DNA from: Candidatus Zixiibacteriota bacterium
GTDB lineage: Bacteria; Zixibacteria; MSB-5A5; RBG-16-43-9
Direction: 5' to 3'
Assembly: GCA_029858245.1 (NCBI GenBank)
Contig: JAOUFL010000101.1
Coordinates: 1 to 8,169, forward strand
Length of the DNA: 8,169 nt
Position numbers and translations under genes: made by a program. Below are positions 1 to 5,682 of the stretch, piece by piece. The first letter of the stretch is position 1; the number at the start of each line of letters is the position of its first letter. Below the pieces are notes generated by a model that saw only the letters and a list, made by a program, of their open reading frames with translations, was not told where the DNA came from and made no database searches.

Positions 1-274
1 CTATTAATAAAATAACACCTAAGAGTGTAAGAAACCAACCTAACCAGCGTCTGCTCACTACAAATGGCGAGATTCTCCAATAGAGTATACCTGCAACAAC
101 CAGAGTTATTCCGCTAATTGACCAAAAAAACCAATGTCCAGTTGTTTCCCTAAAAGACAACTCGAAATAATACCAGGTGAGAAAGAAAAGTACAAAAAGC
201 AGGAAAGGAAAAAGCAGTGGCCAACGCCTATCTTTCAATGCCCATGCTATGTAAAGATCAAATAACTTTTTCAT
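1..274 (-). CDS. Membrane protein of unknown family, N-terminal part (runs off the left edge)
   Basis: An open frame reads from an ATG at 274 to the window edge without a stop, giving 91 residues of a longer protein. It starts with a short basic, amphipathic stretch (MKKLFDLYIAWALKDRR). Three strongly hydrophobic, aromatic-rich segments follow, at about residues 19-36, 47-65 and 75-91, separated by short polar loops (ELSFRETTGH, and a loop with RR at 75-76), so it is very probably an integral inner-membrane protein. I do not recognise the family, and the catalytic or transport part, if any, lies outside the window. No strong Shine-Dalgarno site precedes the ATG. It lies 61 bp downstream of the acetyltransferase gene on the same strand with no clear terminator between, so the two may be co-transcribed. 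Coding is supported by the long open frame and coherent membrane pattern; function is unknown. Confidence 0.6.
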   Translation of the reverse strand, partial: MKKLFDLYIAWALKDRRWPLLFPFLLFVLFFLTWYYFELSFRETTGHWFFWSISGITLVVAGILYWRISPFVVSRRWLGWFLTLLGVILLI

Positions 275-335
275 AAAAGTTTAAGATCTGTAAGAACATA
301 ATTTATAATTGATATATTATTTTCAAAGAAAAAAT

Positions 336-1469
336 TTAAATTTTTTTCTCATAAATCCTGTATTTCTTATAAAGCTTAGCCCCAAAATTTTCAAGAGTGT
401 GGTTTTGCAGGAAATTATCCTCCAGAATCCAGGACATCTCTCCCCATTTGTAGCCTTTTTTCATGGCATTGTTATAAGTATCCACATAAAATATGGTGTC
501 TATTCCTCTTTTTTGATATTTATGAATAACCCCCAGGGTTAAGATCCTTAATCCTTTAATTATATTGTTCACCCTGGTATACCATAGTAGCTTGAAGATT
601 CCCAAAGGTAAAAGTCTGCCATTTATTTTTTTCAGAAGCGGATTTATATCGGGTAAAGCCATGGAAAAACCGGCTGGCTCACCGTTCACTTCCGCTATAA
701 AGATTAGATCCGGGTCAACTATTTTTTTGAAATCTTCTGCCAGATGCTCGAACTCCTCATCTGTCATGGGGATAGCTCCCCAGTTTTTACTCCAGGCTAA
801 GTTATAGATTTTTTTAATCTTCTCTATCTCGTTTTTAAAATCCTTTAAGTTCAGTTTTCGGACTAACAGGCTTTTCTTTCTCATGATCTTCTCGGCAATG
901 CGGATAAACCTCTCCGGCGGGCGGGTTTCTTTATCTCCATAAAATGCAAAAAGGTCTCTGGCTTTTACCATTCCATACTTTTCCATTAATTCCAGATAAT
1001 ATTCAGGATTGTAAGGCATCATAATGCAAGGGGGGGAGTCAAATCCCTCCAGGAGGAATCCGACCTCTTCATTTATAGAGAAGTTCATCGGCCCGCGCAT
1101 AATCTCCATACCCTTGGACTTGAGAAAACCCCTGACTTCATCCAGTAGGAGTCTGGCTACTTCGTAATTTTCAACTGATTCAAAAAAACCGAAGAAGCCG
1201 GCTTTTTCCTGATGTATTTCTATATGTTTGTGGTTTACTATACCGGCTATTCTGCCCACAATCTTTTTGTTCTTTTCAGCCAGGAAAAGAGCAACATCTG
1301 CATGTTTGTAAAAAGGGTTTTTTTCTGGATTGAAAAAGACTTTTTTCTCCGAGATCAAGGGAGGTGCCCAGTTATTGTCATTTTTATAAATATCCCAGGG
1401 GAATCTGATAAAATCGAGCAGGTCCTTTTTGGTTTTTACAATCCTGATGCTTATGTTTTCTTTATTCAT
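336..1469 (-). CDS. GNAT-family N-acetyltransferase-like protein (two-lobed, about 377 aa)
   Basis: The 377-residue soluble protein resembles the large GNAT-fold proteins (YghO-like, usually about 370-390 aa) that are widespread in bacteria but have no assigned substrate. The N-terminal lobe (about 1-175) contains WDIYKNDNNWAPPL (25-38), NPFYKHADVALFLAE (51-65) and a conserved block with RGPMNFS (125-131), EEVGFLLEGF (134-143) and MMPYNPEYY (150-158). The C-terminal lobe (about 200-377) has the acetyl-CoA-type beta-strand and turn around LGVIHKYQKRGID (312-324), a variant of the GNAT R/Q-x-x-G-x-G/A pyrophosphate loop, and ends with the E-x-x-W-I-x-E-x-N motif (344-352) and an ENFGAKLYKKYRIY tail typical of this group. 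The expected role is acyl transfer from acyl-CoA to an unknown amine; this is family inference. The start at 1469 gives a full-length N-terminus but has only a poor ribosome site. It is divergent from the rhodanese gene. Confidence 0.8.
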   Translation of the reverse strand: MNKENISIRIVKTKKDLLDFIRFPWDIYKNDNNWAPPLISEKKVFFNPEKNPFYKHADVALFLAEKNKKIVGRIAGIVNHKHIEIHQEKAGFFGFFESVENYEVARLLLDEVRGFLKSKGMEIMRGPMNFSINEEVGFLLEGFDSPPCIMMPYNPEYYLELMEKYGMVKARDLFAFYGDKETRPPERFIRIAEKIMRKKSLLVRKLNLKDFKNEIEKIKKIYNLAWSKNWGAIPMTDEEFEHLAEDFKKIVDPDLIFIAEVNGEPAGFSMALPDINPLLKKINGRLLPLGIFKLLWYTRVNNIIKGLRILTLGVIHKYQKRGIDTIFYVDTYNNAMKKGYKWGEMSWILEDNFLQNHTLENFGAKLYKKYRIYEKKI

Positions 1470-1578
1470 TGAAAAAACTCAAATCCAAATTCTGACTGAA
1501 ATAAGTTAACATTTCAGGTAAGGGAAGACAATGATAATTTTATAGAAAGTAGTTGATCGATTTTGGACCAAAGTAGGT

Positions 1579-1627
1579 GTAGGGGCGAGGTCTCCTCGCC
1601 CTGGTTTTTGGGCGGGGAAACCCCGCC
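1579..1627. repeat. Paired palindromic repeat, composite element 1
   Basis: This is two adjacent hairpins in the divergent intergenic region. The first has the border GTAGGGG (1579-1585) and arms GGGCGAGG (1583-1590) and CCTCGCCC (1594-1601) around a 3-base loop. A T-rich spacer TGGTTTTT (1602-1609) follows. The second hairpin has arms GGCGGGG (1611-1617) and CCCCGCC (1621-1627) around AAA. Read on the minus strand the second hairpin resembles the first in inverse orientation, although its outer border is degenerate (ACTTC instead of CCTAC). The same border-palindrome-T-spacer-palindrome layout recurs at 2669-2730 with different stem sequences. It lies upstream of the rhodanese promoter and could also affect the 5' region of the divergent acetyltransferase gene. 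Confidence 0.75.
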
Positions 1628-1680
1628 ACTTCATATTTCTGCCATAGGTTTAGGGATTATATGATCATATTAAAAATTAC

Positions 1681-1709
1681 TTGACTCATTAAGTAAATTA
1701 TGGAATACT
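1681..1709 (+). promoter_or_regulatory. Sigma70-type promoter of the rhodanese gene
   Basis: A -35 box TTGACT (1681-1686, five of six consensus bases) is followed by a 17-base spacer and a -10 box AATACT (1704-1709, four of six). A start near 1716 would leave a leader of about 40 bases ending in the strong ribosome site at 1741-1747. The surroundings are very AT-rich, as expected for a promoter. This is a motif prediction only. A 12-bp perfect palindrome, ATATGATCATAT (1659-1670), ends 10 bases before the -35 box. Confidence 0.5.
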
Positions 1710-1713
1710 TAAT
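1688..1713. promoter_or_regulatory. Operator-like dyad overlapping the rhodanese promoter
   Basis: ATTAAGTA (1688-1695) and its exact reverse complement TACTTAAT (1706-1713) are separated by 10 bases, so the half-sites are centred 18 bases apart. The dyad lies in the spacer and covers the -10 box. A third half-site, TTAAGT (1714-1719), follows immediately and also pairs with ACTTAA (1707-1712). This geometry suits a dimeric repressor, but AT-rich DNA gives such dyads by chance more often than GC-rich DNA. No regulator gene is visible nearby. Confidence 0.35.
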
Positions 1714-1740
1714 TTAAGTGTATGTTGAAATTAAAAAGAC

Positions 1741-1747
1741 AAGGAGG
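1741..1747 (+). promoter_or_regulatory. Ribosome binding site that fixes the rhodanese start
   Basis: AAGGAGG (1741-1747) is a perfect Shine-Dalgarno core placed 9 bases before the ATG at 1757. It decides between that ATG and an in-frame upstream alternative at 1718. The upstream codon is not ATG, has no ribosome site, and would add 13 basic residues ahead of a complete signal peptide. Confidence 0.8.
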
Positions 1748-1756
1748 AATAAAATT

Positions 1757-2665
1757 ATGAAAGAGCCATTTAAATCGTTAAAGGTATTGATGCTATTTTC
1801 CTTCCTAATAGCAGTGTTCTTGCTGCAAGCCTCTGCTCAGGAATTATCTTCAAAATTAGTCAGTGTTGAGTGGCTAAAAGATAATTTAGTAAAAAAGGAT
1901 TTAAGGATAATAGACATCCGTTCTAACATAAGGGACTACTGGGAAGGACATATCCCTGATGCTGTTTTCTTCAGTACAGAGACAATGAGACTTTCTGACC
2001 ACGGCGTACCGGGGAAGCTCTTACCGCCTAAAATCTTCGCTACCGTCTTAGGGGAATTAGGAATCGACAGGGAAACAAAGGTGGTGGTTTATTCTAAAGG
2101 GAACGATTTTATGGCTACTTACTTTATATGGGCTTTGGATTACATCTGGCATAGTAATGCGGTGATTCTGGAAGGCGGATTTGAAAGATGGAAAAAGGAG
2201 GAGCGCCCAGTTACCCAGGACTATCCCAGGATCAAACCTGTAAAATATCGGCTTCCTTCCAAGCTTCACCAGGAGGTCAGAGCAAGTTTGGAAGAGGTGA
2301 AAAAAGTGGTGGAGAAGGGAGGGGCTGTTCTTTTGGATGTCAGGCCTGTGCAGTTATATAGCGGAGAGATGGGTTCCTGGAAAAGGAAGGGGCACATCCA
2401 GGGAGCGATTAACCGTTTCCTTGGAGAGGATTTAAATGAGGATGGGACCTGGAAGAGTAAAGAAGAATTGAAGGAAGTATATGAGAAACTCGGAGTAACT
2501 CCGGATAAAACTATCATCACATCCTGCGGACAGGGGCTGATGTCCTCACATACCTATTTCACCCTTAAATATATTTTGGGCTATCCCCAGGTAAAAAATT
2601 ATGACGGAAGCTTCAACGAGTGGTCGAACATAGATGAGCTGCCAGTTGAAACCGGAGTGAAATAG
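1757..2665 (+). CDS. Exported tandem-domain rhodanese (sulfurtransferase)
   Basis: The 302-residue protein has two rhodanese domains and would transfer sulfane sulfur from thiosulfate, 3-mercaptopyruvate or another donor to a thiophilic acceptor. Residues 1-27 form a Sec signal peptide: basic start, hydrophobic core LMLFSFLIAVFLL, and an ASA cleavage box before Q28. There is no lipobox cysteine, so the mature protein should be periplasmic or secreted. Domain 1 (about 33-150) keeps the fold markers IIDIR, GHIPDA (64-69) and LEGGFERW (138-145), but its active-site loop reads YSKGNDFMA with no cysteine, as in other tandem rhodaneses where this domain is structural. Domain 2 (about 170-295) has LLDVRP (192-197), GHIQGAIN and the catalytic loop CGQGLMS with Cys257, then YDGSFNEW. 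The loop resembles neither the classic thiosulfate form (CRKGVT) nor the mercaptopyruvate form (CGSGVT) exactly, so the donor is open. The gene appears monocistronic, with its own promoter and a hairpin terminator. Confidence 0.92.
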   Translation: MKEPFKSLKVLMLFSFLIAVFLLQASAQELSSKLVSVEWLKDNLVKKDLRIIDIRSNIRDYWEGHIPDAVFFSTETMRLSDHGVPGKLLPPKIFATVLGELGIDRETKVVVYSKGNDFMATYFIWALDYIWHSNAVILEGGFERWKKEERPVTQDYPRIKPVKYRLPSKLHQEVRASLEEVKKVVEKGGAVLLDVRPVQLYSGEMGSWKRKGHIQGAINRFLGEDLNEDGTWKSKEELKEVYEKLGVTPDKTIITSCGQGLMSSHTYFTLKYILGYPQVKNYDGSFNEWSNIDELPVETGVK

Positions 2666-2668
2666 ATT

Positions 2669-2730
2669 GTAGGGGAGGGGCTTGTCCCCTCCCGATTTTT
2701 CTTTAGGACAGAACACTGTTCTGTCCCTAC
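2669..2730. repeat. Paired palindromic repeat, composite element 2
   Basis: The border GTAGGGG (2669-2675) leads into arms GGGAGGGG (2673-2680) and CCCCTCCC (2686-2693). A T-rich spacer GATTTTTCTTTA (2694-2705) follows. The second hairpin GGACAGAACA-C-TGTTCTGTCC (2706-2726) is a perfect 10-bp stem closed by the inverse border CCTAC (2726-2730). The layout matches the element at 1579-1627, but the stem sequences are unrelated. It fills the start of the gap between the convergent rhodanese and tdh genes. Confidence 0.8.
2673..2704 (+). terminator. Rho-independent terminator of the rhodanese gene
   Basis: A GC-rich stem, GGGAGGGG (2673-2680) with CCCCTCCC (2686-2693) and a 5-base loop, begins 7 bases after the rhodanese stop codon. 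It is followed by GATTTTTCTTT, giving a U-rich tail on the plus-strand transcript. It coincides with the first half of the paired palindromic repeat, so the repeat may have been co-opted as a terminator. Confidence 0.6.
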
Positions 2731-2739
2731 AATGGATCA

Positions 2740-2757
2740 GGCACGGCACGCCGTGCC
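2740..2757. repeat. Short palindrome in the rhodanese-tdh gap
   Basis: GGCACGGC (2740-2747) and GCCGTGCC (2750-2757) form a perfect 8-bp stem with a 2-base loop. On the minus strand it begins TTGGGGC, a degenerate version of the GTAGGGGC border of the neighbouring palindromes, so it is probably a decayed member of the same family. A further 8-bp self-complementary word, GGCATGCC (2773-2780), lies between it and the next palindrome. Confidence 0.65.
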
Positions 2758-2787
2758 CCAACAGTTTCATTGGGCATGCCGATTCGG

Positions 2788-2815
2788 GTAGAGGCACGTT
2801 GCAACGTGCCCCTAC
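2788..2815. repeat. 28-bp near-perfect palindrome just downstream of tdh
   Basis: The perfect 18-bp palindrome GGCACGTTGCAACGTGCC (2793-2810) is flanked by GTAGA on the left and CCTAC on the right. The whole 28 bases are therefore self-complementary except for one base pair (2792/2811). It begins 5 bases after the tdh stop in the direction of transcription. It carries the GTAGGGGC border on the minus strand. No U-tract follows it in that direction, so it is more likely a 3'-end stabilising hairpin than a classical terminator. Confidence 0.75.
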
Positions 2816-2819
2816 GGAT

Positions 2820-3866
2820 TTACGGATATAACACCACCTTCCCGCATTCCTTGGTAGGGGAGAGGAGGGCATCGATTCCTTTCTGAAAATCTTTTAAGGG
2901 GAATTTATGGGTTATAACAGGGGTGGGGTCCACCAATTTATTATTTAAAATATTTGAAAGCTGATACCAGGTGTCGAACATCAATCTTCCGTTTATTCCG
3001 ATTATCTTTGCCCCTTTGAAGATCACGTTATTGCTTAAATCGAAAAGGATTTTATCTGAGGGTATGCCGAAGGCGGTGAATGTTCCTCCCTTTTTGAGGA
3101 TTTTGAATCCGTCCTCGATTGCCTTTTGAACACCGGTCATCTCCAGGACCACGTCCACGCCCTCGCCTGAGGTCTGGTCCATTATCACCTCAACCGCGTT
3201 TTCTTTCTGTATGCTCAAAGCCACATCCGCACCCATCTTTTTCAGGAGTTCGACCCTGAAGGGGAACTCCCCTACTGCATAAATCTTTGCAGCTCCAACA
3301 GCCCTGGCAATTCCTGTGGCAAAACAACCTATAGGACCGTCGCCGAATATTGCAATAACTTTTCCGGAGACATTGCTTTCCATCACAGTATAAGTGGCAT
3401 TGCCAAAAGGCTCTTGTATTGTAGCAATCTCCGCAGGCAGGGATTTATCGTTTTTCCACACGCATATATCCGGTATGGCGAGATATTCAGCAAAAGCACC
3501 ATTCGTATCCACGCCTAATATCTTTAAATTTTTACAGATGTGCATCTTGCCGGTCCTGCACTGATAACAGGTCTGGTCAGGGATATGGGTTTCCGCTGAG
3601 ACAAAATCTCCTACTTTTGCCCTTTTGACCTCTGAGCCGGCTTCCACCACCTCGCCGGCACATTCATGTCCAAAAATCATAGGTGGTTTTATTCTCCCCT
3701 GAGCCCATTTATCCCAGTTATATATATGCAGGTCTGTTCCGCAGATGGAACAGGCTTTGACCTTCACCAAGACCATATCTGGTTTGATTCTTGGAACTTC
3801 TACGTAATCTATCTCTGCACCAGGGGATTTTTCTTTTTTCAAAACTGCCAGCATTTTCTCTGCCAT
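2820..3866 (-). CDS. tdh: L-threonine 3-dehydrogenase (zinc-dependent MDR family)
   Basis: The 348-residue protein matches the Pyrococcus-type Tdh along its whole length and should oxidise L-threonine with NAD+ to 2-amino-3-oxobutyrate in the cytoplasm. Catalytic-zinc residues fall at the same numbers as in the archaeal enzyme: Cys42 (SICGTDLH), His67-Glu68 (GHE) and Glu152 (IQEPFGNA). The NAD-binding Rossmann loop is GDGPIG (175-180). The structural-zinc loop has Cys100, Cys103 and Cys111, but the usual first ligand at 97 is Asp (HIPDQTCYQC). Other Tdh hallmarks are WAQGRIKPP (54-62), GVDTNGAFAEY (118-128) and ITHKFPL near the C-terminus. The start at 3866 has an AAGGAGT ribosome site (3871-3877 on the complement) 4 bases away. 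The usual partner Kbl is not in the window. Related polyol dehydrogenases are an alternative but fit less well. Confidence 0.9.
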   Translation of the reverse strand: MAEKMLAVLKKEKSPGAEIDYVEVPRIKPDMVLVKVKACSICGTDLHIYNWDKWAQGRIKPPMIFGHECAGEVVEAGSEVKRAKVGDFVSAETHIPDQTCYQCRTGKMHICKNLKILGVDTNGAFAEYLAIPDICVWKNDKSLPAEIATIQEPFGNATYTVMESNVSGKVIAIFGDGPIGCFATGIARAVGAAKIYAVGEFPFRVELLKKMGADVALSIQKENAVEVIMDQTSGEGVDVVLEMTGVQKAIEDGFKILKKGGTFTAFGIPSDKILFDLSNNVIFKGAKIIGINGRLMFDTWYQLSNILNNKLVDPTPVITHKFPLKDFQKGIDALLSPTKECGKVVLYP

Positions 3867-3916
3867 CTTTACTCCTTATTACATTTTTTAATAATCAAAT
3901 ATAAAAATTTGTGAAA

Positions 3917-3944
3917 AATATAACGAATTAGCTGGATTTGTCAA
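3917..3944 (-). promoter_or_regulatory. Sigma70-type promoter of tdh
   Basis: On the minus strand a perfect -35 box TTGACA (3944-3939) is followed by a 16-base spacer and the -10 box TATATT (3922-3917, five of six consensus bases). Transcription would begin near 3910, giving a leader of about 44 bases with the AAGGAGT site at its end. It is the best promoter match I found in the window. Confidence 0.65.
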
Positions 3945-4191
3945 GCAGGCAATTGAATATGAATTTCCCATCTGTTTTGTAAAAAGCTTAAAGCGATAGG
4001 TATGTTATTATTAAAGTTTCGTGAAAAAGAACAAGGAAGAGCTTGAAATAATCATCAATATTTTATCTTGTCTGAACTAATTTTAACCATTATCTTCTGT
4101 TTAAAAGTTCTGGCTTCGGGATTATTCAGGAATAAAATAGAATATTTCCAGGTAACTGGGGGTAGTACAAGAAGAAAGAAGGAAATAGATA
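3945..4191. other. Divergent intergenic region between tdh and the asparaginase-like gene
   Basis: No gene, repeat or palindrome of note is visible in these roughly 250 AT-rich bases. The only short frame (GTG at 4021, 19 codons) has no ribosome site. The plus-strand promoter for the asparaginase-like gene should lie here. Weak options are a -10-like TAAAAT (4133-4138) without a good -35, or TTGTAA (3977-3982) with TATGTT (4001-4006). The ribosome site AAGGA (4179-4183) sits 8 bases before the ATG at 4192. Confidence 0.4.
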
Positions 4192-4680
4192 ATGATAATA
4201 CGAATATTTGTAACCGGTGGAACATTTGACAAAGAATACAATGAATTGAACGGGCAGCTTTTCTTTAAGGACACTCACCTGTATGAGATGTTAAAACTTG
4301 GCAGGTGTAAAGCAGATTTTCACTTAAGAACTTTGATGATGGTTGACAGTTTGGAAATGACAGAGGTGGATAGAAATATTATTCTGGAGAACTGCAAAAA
4401 AACACCTGAGGAAAGGATTGTGATAACTCATGGAACAGATACTATGGTCGATACCGCCAGAGTGCTGGCAAATGGGATAAAAAATAAAACCATAATCTTA
4501 ACGGGAGCAATGATTCCTTACAGATTCGGCAGTTCGGACGGGTTATTTAACCTTGGTAGTGCCCTGGCATTTGCCCAGTCTTTACCACATGGAGTTTATA
4601 TCGTTATGAATGGTAGATGCTTTCATTGGGATAATGCGAGAAAAAGCAAAAAGACTGGAGAGTTCGAAGAAATAAAATAG
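4192..4680 (+). CDS. Single-domain asparaginase-like protein
   Basis: The 162-residue protein corresponds only to the N-terminal catalytic domain of bacterial L-asparaginases (about 330 aa). Family residues are visible: the TGGTF loop with the nucleophilic Thr11, Ser53 (equivalent to substrate-binding Ser58 of E. coli AnsB), HGTDTM (80-85) with Thr82-Asp83, and Lys99 in KTIILTGAM, equivalent to the catalytic Lys162. A GSSDGLFNLGSAL helix start follows (113-125). These are the residues that act on an asparagine-like amide in the full enzyme. It ends naturally with a basic tail (RKSKKTGEFEEIK), and no remains of the C-terminal domain are seen in the next 136 bases. Free-standing short homologues of this kind are known, so it is probably a real small protein rather than a fragment. 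In the full enzymes the active site is completed by a neighbouring subunit's C-terminal domain, so activity is uncertain. It has its own ribosome site and converges on prmC. Confidence 0.82.
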   Translation: MIIRIFVTGGTFDKEYNELNGQLFFKDTHLYEMLKLGRCKADFHLRTLMMVDSLEMTEVDRNIILENCKKTPEERIVITHGTDTMVDTARVLANGIKNKTIILTGAMIPYRFGSSDGLFNLGSALAFAQSLPHGVYIVMNGRCFHWDNARKSKKTGEFEEIK

Positions 4681-4816
4681 ATTCAGAAAACGACAAAAGT
4701 AATTCAACTGTTTTGCGGGGGGTTGCCGGAAGCAAGTGAAGTAAACCACTTCAGAAAAGTATTTTGGGAGATAAGAAATTTCTGTCTGATTTAAAGAACG
4801 GGCAGGAATTTTTTTT

Positions 4817-5680
4817 CTACCTCTTAATTGCCAGGACCACCCTCTCAATCCCTGCCAGATCTTTTATGATTTCTGTAGAGACAAAATTATCTTTTGTTTC
4901 AATAATATCTTTGACCTTTTGCGCCTGATTATAGCCTGTTTCCAGAGCTAAAAGATCTTCCTTTTTCAGATACACTAAGGACTGCTCGATTATACGTTGA
5001 TACAAACCTTTTTCATAGAAGAGTGCTATTTCAGGCTCGTAGTCTCTGACGATTTTGGGCAGAAGCTCTTTTTCTTCTTTTAGAACATAAGGGGGATTGG
5101 AGACTATGGCATCTATTTTTCCTTTTAGATTTTCATCTTCTAAAGGAGTAAGCAGGTCTCCAGGTAAAAACTTAACTCTGTCATCAACCTTATTCAGCTT
5201 CGCATTTTCCCCAGCCAGGTTTAATGACTCAGGTGAAATGTCTGTGGCATAGATTAAGGAATTTTTAAGATTAAAAGCTAATGAGATGGCTATATTTCCG
5301 CATCCTGTGCCGATGTCCACGATTTTCAAAGAATCAGTTTCCCTGTTTTTAAAGTGCTCCAGTACCTTACTTACTAAAATCTCTGTTTCCGGGCGGGGGA
5401 TTAAAGCCCTGGAATCGGTCTTAAACTTCAATCCAAAAAATTCTGTCTCCTCCAGAACATATTGTAAAGGTCTTCCCGTAAGCCGTTGTTTGATTAATTG
5501 CTCAAGTATATTCTCCTCTTTTGAAGATAAGGCTATCTGACCCTTCAGATAAAGCTCAGTCCTTTTTAAATTGAGAATATGACCTATAAGAAGCTCTGCT
5601 TCTATTCTCGGGTTTTCGATATCTTTTTCCCAGAAGGTCCTGGTGGCAGAATTAAGGGCTTCTAATATAGTTATGCCCAT
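4817..5680 (-). CDS. prmC: Peptide chain release factor N5-glutamine methyltransferase (PrmC/HemK)
   Basis: The 287-residue protein is the usual length for PrmC (E. coli 277). It should methylate the glutamine of the GGQ motif in release factors RF1 and RF2 using S-adenosylmethionine, which speeds peptide release at the ribosome. An N-terminal helical recognition domain (about 1-90) leads into the PrmC hallmark RPLQYVLEETEFFG (70-83) and ALIPRPETE (92-100). The SAM-binding motif I is VDIGTGCGNIA (121-131), with the acidic ATDIS after it (145-149). The catalytic NPPY, which binds the target glutamine amide, is at 195-198. DYEPEIAL (213-220) is also typical. Its start is 2 bp from the stop of the upstream 80-codon gene and has no good ribosome site, so translation is probably coupled to that gene. 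The RF1 gene prfA, a frequent neighbour, is not present here. Confidence 0.95.
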   Translation of the reverse strand: MGITILEALNSATRTFWEKDIENPRIEAELLIGHILNLKRTELYLKGQIALSSKEENILEQLIKQRLTGRPLQYVLEETEFFGLKFKTDSRALIPRPETEILVSKVLEHFKNRETDSLKIVDIGTGCGNIAISLAFNLKNSLIYATDISPESLNLAGENAKLNKVDDRVKFLPGDLLTPLEDENLKGKIDAIVSNPPYVLKEEKELLPKIVRDYEPEIALFYEKGLYQRIIEQSLVYLKKEDLLALETGYNQAQKVKDIIETKDNFVSTEIIKDLAGIERVVLAIKR

Positions 5681-5682
5681 TT

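Noticed and set aside
309..542. Plus-strand 77-codon frame
   Set aside because: Antisense to the 3' end of the acetyltransferase gene; the peptide is a translation of its complement and shows no domain.
1718..1756. Longer rhodanese start adding 13 residues
   Set aside because: Non-ATG codon without ribosome site; the AAGGAGG at 1741 points to the ATG at 1757, which begins a complete signal peptide.
1579..2815. CRISPR array
   Set aside because: The palindromes are not regularly spaced direct repeats with unique spacers, and no cas gene is present.
2546..2872. Minus-strand 108-codon frame across the rhodanese 3' end and the palindromic gap
   Set aside because: It overlaps two well-supported genes, crosses hairpins, gives a low-complexity cysteine/proline-rich peptide without a recognisable domain, and has no ribosome site.
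4021..4080. Small 19-codon frame starting with GTG in the tdh-asparaginase intergenic region
   Set aside because: No ribosome site, no hydrophobic or other recognisable pattern, and length expected by chance.
4737..4753. Hairpin TGAAGT-AAACC-ACTTCA as a terminator between the asparaginase-like gene and prmC
   Set aside because: Only a 6-bp AT-rich stem with no U-tract directly after it; the T8 run at 4809-4816 is 55 bases away and lacks a convincing stem of its own.
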